From DRYS01 sp964491605 (lineage in GTDB: Archaea > Thermoproteota > CALKCG01 > B24 > DRYS01): 10,446 nucleotides of DNA. Made by a program: the position numbers and the translations under genes. Shown piece after piece: positions 1 through 5,686 of this stretch (the first letter of the stretch is position 1; every line of letters begins with the position of its first letter). The notes under the pieces were generated by a model. That model did not search any database. It saw only the letters and a program-made list of their open reading frames with translations, and was not told the DNA's origin. The stretch is from NCBI GenBank assembly GCA_964491605.1, contig CAZBGY010000026.1:1-10446 (forward strand), in the 5' to 3' direction.

Positions 1-1502
1 ACTAGGAATCTGGATTTAAGATCTCCTATGAAGAATGGTGAGAGGGGGTCTGCGATCCACCACTCCCTCATAGATACATCCCATATATGAGCCCACGGTC
101 CATCCTCTATATGATTCATAACTATACCATATTCACCTGCAATCTTAGCTTTACCCATGAGGAATAGCCCTAGGAGTACACACCATATCATACCGAATAG
201 TACTGGTAGATTACCTCCGCTCGAATACCACCATGTAGCTACGTATAACAGTAGGCATACTATGTAGGCTATGAATAGGGTTGTGTATCTGGCAGGCTCC
301 CTAGCCTCCACTTCTGGTGGAGCTCTACGAATCAAAGCTTTAAATGTATTGGCTAACTCGTGTCTGAAGACTATTAGGATTGGGTAGAATATTAAGCCGA
401 AGCCTGTTCCGAAGCCTAGCCATGATGGTGAACCCCATGTATGCACCCAATGCTTCATCATAGGTCCTGTCCAAGAATACCATAGTGTATCGAATAGTCC
501 TTCAGGTCCTCCGAAGGCTCCTGCCGCATGCGATTCCCAGAGACCTAGGTAGTGCATCATAGGCCACCAGATCCAGTAGACTATTATCGCAGATACTATG
601 AAGCTGAATAGGGTTTTAACAGGTACTAGGAGGGCGAATCCTATGAAGAATGCTTCGAAGTTGAAGTTTAGTAGAGCGTTCGGTATGAGTACGAGCGGTG
701 TTAGATCTATACCTAGATTACAGTACCATCTAGGCTTGGTTAATCCTAGTCCAGGTATAGTCCAACCCCAATACGGGAATATAGCTATGAAACCTATGAG
801 TACGCCGAGCCATAGCCATACATTTCTTAGAAGTCTGTTACCGCTATCAACCCTCTCATACGCCATATCGATGAGTCTAACCGTAGCCGTAGCCTGTGGG
901 AACGGTAGAGCTTCTATATCGAGCCATTGTCTACGGAAGAGTGTAGCTAGGAATACGAACATAAGATAGTATGGTATGAGTCTTGCTGTATGGAGTAGTA
1001 GGGCTGGCATCCATTCAGCCCATGGTACTGGTCCACCATACATCCAAGATGACCATAGCTTATCGTTGAGGGGGTCTGGACCCCACATCCAGTTAACATC
1101 CCTTGCATACTCCAGATTCCAGCGGTGGAACGCGGGTATCTGTCTAGCTGTACCGAGCATAGTTATCGCTGGTAGAACACCATAGTATGTAGGAAGCATC
1201 CATGAAGCCCATATCATAACCATAACTATAGTTAACTCGGCTTTACTCAAACCTATGCTACTCCTAGAAGCTAACGCTCCAACCAGCGATACTATCAACG
1301 GTAGGAAGAATATGAACGATACCCTCCCAACCCATGCATTAGTCCATGCCTCAGACGATAAACCCCAAAGTCCCCCGCCAGGTGTGAATAACGCTATGAA
1401 GCCTATAAACACCGTCACTAAGACTACGGAGATCACACCGACGATGAAGGCTCTAGGACGTATAACAACCTCGGATTTCTCCGACATACCTGAAATAGAC
1501 AT
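1..1502 (-). CDS. DUF6785/DUF6784-type (OPT-like) polytopic membrane protein, C-terminus cut by window
   Basis: An open frame runs from ATG at 1502 to the window edge, giving 500 complete codons without a stop; the C-terminus lies outside. The product is very hydrophobic and Trp-rich, with about nine membrane helices (roughly residues 18-40, 60-80, 89-110, 165-189, 227-248, 284-312, 361-380, 405-424 and 431-450). Residues 189-204 (FRRQWLDIEALPFPQA) match the RRQW...FP loop that I know from the DUF6785 family. The segment around 452-462 (AKIAGEYGIVM) resembles the conserved AExG region of DUF6784. These proteins are distantly related to OPT oligopeptide transporters, but no substrate is established. 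It is divergent from a complete Opp/Dpp importer, so a role in nutrient uptake is an inference. A second in-frame ATG at 1487 fits the TATA position (1516-1524) better than 1502. Reading of the frame is secure; the family call is from memory. Confidence 0.8.
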   Translation of the reverse strand, partial: MSISGMSEKSEVVIRPRAFIVGVISVVLVTVFIGFIALFTPGGGLWGLSSEAWTNAWVGRVSFIFFLPLIVSLVGALASRSSIGLSKAELTIVMVMIWASWMLPTYYGVLPAITMLGTARQIPAFHRWNLEYARDVNWMWGPDPLNDKLWSSWMYGGPVPWAEWMPALLLHTARLIPYYLMFVFLATLFRRQWLDIEALPFPQATATVRLIDMAYERVDSGNRLLRNVWLWLGVLIGFIAIFPYWGWTIPGLGLTKPRWYCNLGIDLTPLVLIPNALLNFNFEAFFIGFALLVPVKTLFSFIVSAIIVYWIWWPMMHYLGLWESHAAGAFGGPEGLFDTLWYSWTGPMMKHWVHTWGSPSWLGFGTGFGLIFYPILIVFRHELANTFKALIRRAPPEVEAREPARYTTLFIAYIVCLLLYVATWWYSSGGNLPVLFGMIWCVLLGLFLMGKAKIAGEYGIVMNHIEDGPWAHIWDVSMREWWIADPLSPFFIGDLKSRFL

Positions 1503-1515
1503 CGTACCATAAACA

Positions 1516-1524
1516 CTTATTAAA
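1516..1524 (-). promoter_or_regulatory. TATA box for the OPT-like membrane protein gene
   Basis: On the minus strand the element reads TTTAATAAG, preceded by an A-rich stretch that could act as BRE. A transcription start about 26 nt from its centre would fall near 1494, between the candidate ATG codons at 1502 and 1487. If this is the promoter, translation would start at 1487 with a very short leader. Confidence 0.45.
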
Positions 1525-1612
1525 TTTCACTTTTTCGGCGGTATATCTCGAACTCTACGATACAATATGCTGGAAGATCGATCAAGATCATAGGGGATGC
1601 AGATCTATAAGA

Positions 1613-1620
1613 TTTTTAAA
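1613..1620 (+). promoter_or_regulatory. TATA box of the leaderless small membrane protein gene
   Basis: TTTTTAAA, centred near 1616-1617. A start about 26 nt downstream falls at 1643-1644, exactly on the ATG at 1644. This implies a leaderless transcript and decides that start over the TTG at 1641. There is no Shine-Dalgarno sequence, as expected for a leaderless mRNA. Confidence 0.55.
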
Positions 1621-1643
1621 GGTATAGCTCCACCGTAAAGTTG

Positions 1644-1892
1644 ATGGGTGTAGGATGCCTTAAAGGGTGGATGGTTATCAGAGCTTACGGCGTAGAGAGG
1701 ACTGTGCTAGTGATACTTGTTTGGGGTCTTATACTAGAGGTAGCTACGCTACTATACTTCTATACCTCAGCTCAGACTTGGCGTTTCGAATTCCAGTATA
1801 CGCTCGTACTGTTCGCTATAACAGTCGCGGCTCTCGCAGCATTCGTAGTTAGGATCGTGAGGAGGATTCGAAGCTCTATAGATACCGGATAG
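1644..1892 (+). CDS. small two-helix membrane protein, function unknown
   Basis: 82 residues, ending in TAG at 1890-1892. Two hydrophobic stretches (about residues 19-41 and 51-70) look like membrane helices joined by a short, aromatic-rich loop (TSAQTWRFEF). The C-terminus is basic (RIVRRIR), which by the positive-inside rule places both ends in the cytoplasm. I do not recognise a family. ATG 1644 was chosen because it sits at the expected transcription start for the TATA box at 1613-1620. TTG 1641 is in frame and gives one more residue; ATG at 1674 would give a shorter form. It lies 60 nt upstream of the ABC importer operon on the same strand, but the operon has its own TATA box, so shared function is only a possibility. 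An overlapping frame from 1667 is a shadow. Confidence 0.6.
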   Translation: MGVGCLKGWMVIRAYGVERTVLVILVWGLILEVATLLYFYTSAQTWRFEFQYTLVLFAITVAALAAFVVRIVRRIRSSIDTG

Positions 1893-1902
1893 TGTATTCC
1901 TA

Positions 1903-1912
1903 AAATTTATAT
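1903..1912 (+). promoter_or_regulatory. promoter (TATA box) of the ABC importer operon
   Basis: AAATTTATAT, centred near 1909. The predicted transcription start is about 1935, followed by a GGGGAG ribosome-binding motif at 1942-1947 and the TTG start at 1953. The order TATA, short leader, SD, TTG recurs ahead of the solute-binding protein gene. Confidence 0.55.
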
Positions 1913-1952
1913 TGGTCAGAGAAATTATAGTAACGTTTTACGGGGAGACTAG

Positions 1953-2966
1953 TTGAACCCGTTCATAAAGTTTCTAGCTAGGAGAGCTGGATTCCTAGTT
2001 TTAACCTTCATAACGTTCATACTTATCATCTTCATTCTTCCAAGATCTATTCCAGGTAATCCTCTTGCAACCCTCCTATCACAGTTATTCCAGCAAGCTC
2101 AAACAAATCCTGACTTAATAAAAGCTGTGCATAGGAAGCTTATGGAGGAGTTCGGTATAGGTAAGCCTATCCATATACAATTCTTCGAGTTCATTACAAG
2201 AGCGTTTATAGGGGATCTGGGGACATCGATAGCTTTTTACCCTCGTAAAGTTGCCGAGATAGTCTTCACATATCTACCGTGGACACTAGGTCTGCTTATA
2301 CCGGCTACTATAACATCATGGGTTATAGGGAATCTTCTAGGAGCTCTAGCGGCTTACAAAAGGAAAACCGTTGTGGATAACGTTCTGCTTCCCATATTCC
2401 TCACTCTATCTCAGACTCCATACTACTGGCTGGCTATGCTTCTATTATTCGGTTTAGCCGTAACGTTAAGGATCTTCCCTATAGGAGGAGCTTACAGTCC
2501 TATAAGGCTACCCGCGTTGACCTTCGAATTCATAGTGGATCTATTGCATCACTATACGTTGCCGTTCCTATCCATAGTTATGGGCGCGATGGGGGGATGG
2601 GCTATAGGTATGAGGGTTATGGCTATCTACGAACTTAGAGCAGATTACATAAGCTATGCAGATTCACTCGGATTACCTGACAGTAAGCTTCTAAGATATG
2701 TATTCAGAAATTCTATACTGCCTCAGATTACGGGGCTAGCTTTAAACCTAGGTACTATACTTGGCGGCTCACTTATAACAGAGCTAGTATTCTCGTATCC
2801 GGGTACAGGGTACCTTATATTCAGAGCACTCTCAACTTTAGATTACCCGTTAATCCAGGGTACATTCCTACTTTTAACATCGACGCTTCTGCTTGCAAAC
2901 TTCATCGTAGATATAATGTATGCATACATAGATCCACGGATTAGGACAGGTTATACAGGTGGATAA
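1953..2966 (+). CDS. dppB: ABC transporter permease, Opp/Dpp family, DppB-type
   Basis: 337 residues, the usual size for DppB/OppB. It forms half of the membrane channel of an Opp/Dpp importer. The N-terminal helix is at about 11-30. The large external loop (about 31-105) carries the family's EEFGIGKPIHIQF-like segment at 65-77. Further helices fall at about 107-134, 145-171, 200-222, 261-281 and 303-325. The EAA-type loop that docks on the ATPases is near 234-257 (SYADSLGL followed by RNSILP). The conserved motifs YPGTGYL (282-288), DYPLIQG (297-303) and DPRIR (327-331) are all present. The start is TTG 1953, supported by GGGGAG at 1942-1947. The stop lies 2 nt before dppC, so the two are co-transcribed and probably translationally coupled. 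Transported substrate cannot be told: archaeal members of this family carry peptides or oligosaccharides. Confidence 0.93.
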   Translation: MNPFIKFLARRAGFLVLTFITFILIIFILPRSIPGNPLATLLSQLFQQAQTNPDLIKAVHRKLMEEFGIGKPIHIQFFEFITRAFIGDLGTSIAFYPRKVAEIVFTYLPWTLGLLIPATITSWVIGNLLGALAAYKRKTVVDNVLLPIFLTLSQTPYYWLAMLLLFGLAVTLRIFPIGGAYSPIRLPALTFEFIVDLLHHYTLPFLSIVMGAMGGWAIGMRVMAIYELRADYISYADSLGLPDSKLLRYVFRNSILPQITGLALNLGTILGGSLITELVFSYPGTGYLIFRALSTLDYPLIQGTFLLLTSTLLLANFIVDIMYAYIDPRIRTGYTGG

Positions 2967-2968
2967 CT

Positions 2969-3811
2969 ATGATACCCTCGTTGATAAGGGATCTATTCAA
3001 GATTAAGAAGTTGGATATAAGTATCGCGATATTCGTAGCTATAACATTAGCGGGGATTATAGGTCCGATATTATACCCTGTAGATCCGACGACCATCGTG
3101 GGTCCAGCTGAACACAGACCTTCAACTAGATACCCCCTTGGAACGGATAGCTGGGGGAGGGATCTCTTAGCACAGCTACTACACGGTATAAGAAACTCTC
3201 TCGGTGTAGGTATAACGGCGGCTTCCATAGCCTTAGCTATAGGTGTTACGGTAGGTGTAGTTTCGGGGTTTAAAAGCGGGCTCATAGATAGCTTCTTGAT
3301 GCTTATAACGGAGATAATATTGATACTTCCCTCAATACTCCTGATGATACTCATAGCAGCGTATCTTAAAGAGAGGAGCCCATTCCTCGTATCGTTGGTG
3401 ATAGGTGTGACATCATGGCCTTGGGTTGCTAGAGCTGTTAGATCACAGATACTAAGCTTGAAAACTAGGGAGTTCATCGATATGTCTAGGATGGCTGGTT
3501 TAAGCGATCTGAGGATAATGTTTGAGGATTTAATTCCTAATATGGCTTCGTACATATTCATGGCATTCGTACTATTGATGTCTGGTGCTATGATAGCTGA
3601 AGCAGGTCTCAGCATGATAGGTTTAGGCGTAACTAGAGGTGTATCGCTGGGTATAATCCTCTATTGGGCTCAGCTCCTAGAAGCTGTTCGTAGAGGACTC
3701 TGGTGGTGGTTTATACCGCCTGGAGCATGCCTTGTACTTCTAGCGACCTCCCTCCTCCTACTCTCCACGGCGTTGGATGAATATTTCAGTCCAAGACTTA
3801 GAGGTGGTTAG
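2969..3811 (+). CDS. dppC: ABC transporter permease, Opp/Dpp family, DppC-type
   Basis: 280 residues, a normal DppC length, and the partner of the DppB permease. After the first helix (about 18-36) comes the diagnostic motif YPLGTDSWGRD (55-65), followed by GIRNSLGVG (73-81). Core helices follow at about 82-100, 107-131, 138-156, 195-217 and 247-268. The EAA-type ATPase-docking loop is at about 169-191 (FIDMSRMAGL, then DLIPN). The C-terminus (DEYFSPRLR) is typical of the family. ATG 2969 lies 2 nt after the dppB stop, with AGGTGGA at 2957-2963 as ribosome binding site inside the end of dppB. A 224-residue frame on the opposite strand over 2941-3615 is a shadow of this gene. Confidence 0.93.
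   Translation: MIPSLIRDLFKIKKLDISIAIFVAITLAGIIGPILYPVDPTTIVGPAEHRPSTRYPLGTDSWGRDLLAQLLHGIRNSLGVGITAASIALAIGVTVGVVSGFKSGLIDSFLMLITEIILILPSILLMILIAAYLKERSPFLVSLVIGVTSWPWVARAVRSQILSLKTREFIDMSRMAGLSDLRIMFEDLIPNMASYIFMAFVLLMSGAMIAEAGLSMIGLGVTRGVSLGIILYWAQLLEAVRRGLWWWFIPPGACLVLLATSLLLLSTALDEYFSPRLRGG
3801..3807 (+). promoter_or_regulatory. ribosome binding site fixing the dppD start
   Basis: GAGGTGG inside the last codons of dppC, 8 nt before ATG 3816. It decides for 3816 rather than the in-frame ATG at 3777, which would add 13 residues overlapping dppC and has no such motif in front. Confidence 0.7.
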
Positions 3812-3815
3812 AGCT

Positions 3816-4796
3816 ATGGCTCTACTAGAAGCTGAGCATGTTAAAGCCTACTACCTAGTTAGGGAGGGATACGTTAAAGCCGTAGATGGAGTAAGCTTAT
3901 CGGTTGAGAGGGGGGTTATCCTAGGTTTAGCGGGTGAATCTGGATGCGGTAAATCAACCCTAATGAACGCCTTAATGATGAATATTAGACCTCCTCTACG
4001 TCTACTCAGCGGATCTATAATCTTGGATAACAGAAGAATTTCAGATATGCAGAGGGATAAGATTAGGAAGGAAGTTTGGGGGGTTCTGGTATCGCTAGTT
4101 CCTCAATCAGCTCTTAACGCTCTTATGCCGACTAAGAAGATCATAGATTTTGTAAAGGATGTATTCCGTCATCATAGTGGGCTATCTGAATTTGATATAG
4201 CATCTTTAGCTAAGAAGAGATTCGAAGAACTTAACCTACCTACAGAAGCTCTTTCACTCTATCCTCACGAGCTAAGTGGAGGCATGAGGCAGAGGGTAGT
4301 CATCGCTATATCGACTCTCCTAAACCCTAAACTCCTCATCGTAGATGAGCCTACGTCAGCGCTCGATGTTTCTACGCAGAAGCAGGTTTTAAAACTACTC
4401 GTAGAGCTTCGTAGAGCTAAGATTATAGAGAGTATGATATTCGTAACTCACGATCTAGCTGTATTAAGGCAGATAGCCGATGTAATCGCCATAATGTATG
4501 CTGGGAAGATAGTGGAGTATAGCTCAACCGATAATATACTGTTTAAACCTAGACATCCCTATACCTATGGGCTTGTGAACGCCGTACTGACCCCAGAGCC
4601 TGAAGTTCGAAGAAGGGAGGTTACACCTATAGCTGGTGAACCTCCAAACCTATTATCCCCTCCATCAGGATGTAGATTCCATCCAAGATGCCCCTTTACC
4701 ATCCCTATATGTAGGGAGGTTGAACCCCCACTTATAGATAGTGAGGATGGATGGAAGGTAGCATGCCACCTCGTAACCTCTGAGAGGATACGGTAG
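3816..4796 (+). CDS. dppD: ABC transporter ATP-binding protein, DppD-type, with C-terminal cysteine domain
   Basis: 326 residues, typical of DppD/OppD. It hydrolyses ATP at the inner face of the membrane to drive import. Visible motifs: Walker A GESGCGKST (40-48), Q-loop Gln97, signature LSGGMRQR (153-160), Walker B LLIVDEP (173-179), D-loop SALD (181-184) and switch His212. The C-terminal oligopeptide-transporter extension begins near HPYTYGL (247-253) and contains Cys286, Cys292, Cys299 and Cys317 (GCRFHPRCP at 285-293). That arrangement matches the four cysteines that bind an iron-sulfur cluster in related OppD/DppD proteins. The gene starts 4 nt after the dppC stop. The start is ATG 3816 because of GAGGTGG at 3801-3807 and the usual distance to the first strand (LLEAEHVKAYY). 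All catalytic residues are intact. Confidence 0.93.
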   Translation: MALLEAEHVKAYYLVREGYVKAVDGVSLSVERGVILGLAGESGCGKSTLMNALMMNIRPPLRLLSGSIILDNRRISDMQRDKIRKEVWGVLVSLVPQSALNALMPTKKIIDFVKDVFRHHSGLSEFDIASLAKKRFEELNLPTEALSLYPHELSGGMRQRVVIAISTLLNPKLLIVDEPTSALDVSTQKQVLKLLVELRRAKIIESMIFVTHDLAVLRQIADVIAIMYAGKIVEYSSTDNILFKPRHPYTYGLVNAVLTPEPEVRRREVTPIAGEPPNLLSPPSGCRFHPRCPFTIPICREVEPPLIDSEDGWKVACHLVTSERIR

Positions 4797-4803
4797 GAGG
4801 TGA
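4796..4803 (+). promoter_or_regulatory. perfect Shine-Dalgarno ahead of the ATT-initiated dppF
   Basis: GGAGGTGA, fully complementary to the crenarchaeal 16S rRNA 3' end, overlapping the dppD stop codon. It is followed 6 nt later by ATT 4810. No ATG, GTG or TTG in the right frame lies within range; the first in-frame one is GTG 4882, 78 nt away. The spacing resembles that of other genes here (5-8 nt). Confidence 0.8.
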
Positions 4804-4809
4804 ACCTAG

Positions 4810-5601
4810 ATTCTTCTAGAAGTCGATAATCTTACGAAGATATACACGGTAGGTCTATTTAAGAGGAAGGAGATACTAGCCGTGGATAATGTATCGTTTA
4901 AAGTTAAGGAGGGAGAATTCATCTCACTCGTAGGCGAGAGCGGATCAGGTAAGACAACTACCAGTAGGATGATATTAAGGCTTTTAAAACCTACATCTGG
5001 ATCGATAAAGTTTCAGGGAAGGGATATATGGTCTCTCAAGGATATTAAGGATTTAAGATGGTATTGGAAGAATGTTCATGGAATATTCCAGGATCCGTTC
5101 GCATCCTACAATCCCCTCTATAAGGTAGATCGTATAATTTACCAGGTATTCACGCTTCTAGGCGATGTGGACGCAGATAAATCGAGTCTCGTGAAGGAGG
5201 CTTTGAAGGAAGTTGGACTTAAACCTGAAGAGGTTCTTGGACGCTATCCTCATGAGCTTAGCGGTGGACAGAGGCAGAGGATAATGATAGCTAGATGCTA
5301 CCTTTTAAAGCCTAAGCTAATCCTAGCCGACGAACCTGTAAGCATGATAGACGCTTCTACTCGTGTAGGGATACTGAAACTCTTCTCGAATCTAAGAGAT
5401 AACTATGGAACATCCGTGATATTCATAACACACGATCTAGGCCTAGCCTATTACGTAAGTGATAGGATTCTCGTAATGTATAAGGGTTCGATAGTTGAGG
5501 AGGGAACTCCTGAGAATATTATGGAGAACCCACGACATCCTTATACTAGGAGACTTAGAGAGGATGTCCCACTATTGTATCGTAGATGGAGCGACTTCTG
5601 A
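4810..5601 (+). CDS. dppF: ABC transporter ATP-binding protein, DppF-type, probable ATT start, no C-terminal Cys domain
   Basis: 263 residues from ATT 4810; the second ATPase of the importer. Motifs: Walker A GESGSGKTT (42-50), Q-loop Gln94, signature LSGGQRQR (150-157), Walker B LILADEP (170-176), D-loop SMID (178-181) and His208. In-frame codons before GTG 4882 encode LLEVDNLTKIY, the standard first strand of DppF, so starting at 4882 would remove an essential part of the fold. The region opens right after an in-frame TAG (4807-4809) and holds no ATG, GTG or TTG before 4882. A perfect SD at 4796-4803 points to ATT 4810. Unlike DppD, it ends shortly after HPYT (243-246) and lacks the cysteine extension, as many archaeal DppF proteins do. 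A point error changing ATG to ATT is the main alternative. Confidence 0.9.
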   Translation: MLLEVDNLTKIYTVGLFKRKEILAVDNVSFKVKEGEFISLVGESGSGKTTTSRMILRLLKPTSGSIKFQGRDIWSLKDIKDLRWYWKNVHGIFQDPFASYNPLYKVDRIIYQVFTLLGDVDADKSSLVKEALKEVGLKPEEVLGRYPHELSGGQRQRIMIARCYLLKPKLILADEPVSMIDASTRVGILKLFSNLRDNYGTSVIFITHDLGLAYYVSDRILVMYKGSIVEEGTPENIMENPRHPYTRRLREDVPLLYRRWSDF

Positions 5602-5610
5602 TATATTTAT
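5601..5610 (+). promoter_or_regulatory. secondary TATA-like element after dppF
   Basis: ATATATTTAT directly at the dppF stop. It could give a transcript starting near 5632 that would include the upstream GTG 5654 and ATG 5660 codons of the binding-protein gene. It is weaker than the element at 5642-5650 because no good ribosome binding site lies ahead of those codons. Confidence 0.3.
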
Positions 5611-5641
5611 GAGAGAATCTCTAACTTCCATGGTAAGGTAA

Positions 5642-5650
5642 ACTTTATAT
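5642..5650 (+). promoter_or_regulatory. TATA box of the solute-binding protein gene
   Basis: ACTTTATAT within ACTTTATATA, with a purine-rich BRE-like stretch (GGTAA) just ahead. The expected start near 5672 lies downstream of GTG 5654 and ATG 5660 but upstream of the SD at 5676-5682 and TTG 5687. It implies that the binding protein is transcribed separately from dppBCDF, in line with the excess of binding protein usually needed. Confidence 0.55.
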
Positions 5651-5675
5651 AGCGTGATCATGAAACCTATATTTC

Positions 5676-5682
5676 AGGTGGA
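5676..5682 (+). promoter_or_regulatory. ribosome binding site selecting TTG 5687
   Basis: AGGTGGA ending 4 nt before TTG 5687. Together with the TATA box at 5642-5650 it favours this start over GTG 5654 and ATG 5660. The layout mirrors dppB (TATA, about 40 nt, TTG). Confidence 0.5.
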
Positions 5683-5686
5683 AGAA

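Larger units (their letters stand above)
1503..1643. promoter_or_regulatory. divergent intergenic promoter region
   Basis: This 141-nt gap separates the minus-strand OPT-like gene from the plus-strand small membrane protein gene. Each side has its own TATA-like element (1516-1524 minus, 1613-1620 plus). A palindrome GATCGATC lies at 1576-1583 between them and could be a regulator site, but this is weak because eight-base palindromes are common. No RNA gene is recognisable. Confidence 0.45.

Noticed and set aside
598..1512. Three plus-strand frames (598-969, 976-1185, 1255-1512)
   Set aside because: They lie antisense to the continuous minus-strand membrane protein frame and their products are low-complexity, Ser/Arg-rich and unlike any family.
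1576..1583. Palindrome GATCGATC as regulator site
   Set aside because: Too short and common to support as an operator without a second copy or conservation.
2941..3615. 224-residue minus-strand frame
   Set aside because: Antisense shadow of dppC, whose motifs and operon position are unambiguous.
3777..3815. Upstream ATG of dppD at 3777
   Set aside because: It overlaps the end of dppC, lacks a ribosome binding site and adds residues foreign to the family; ATG 3816 has GAGGTGG in front.
4882..4884. GTG 4882 as start of dppF
   Set aside because: It would remove the conserved first beta strand, and the only good Shine-Dalgarno lies 78 nt upstream, next to ATT 4810.
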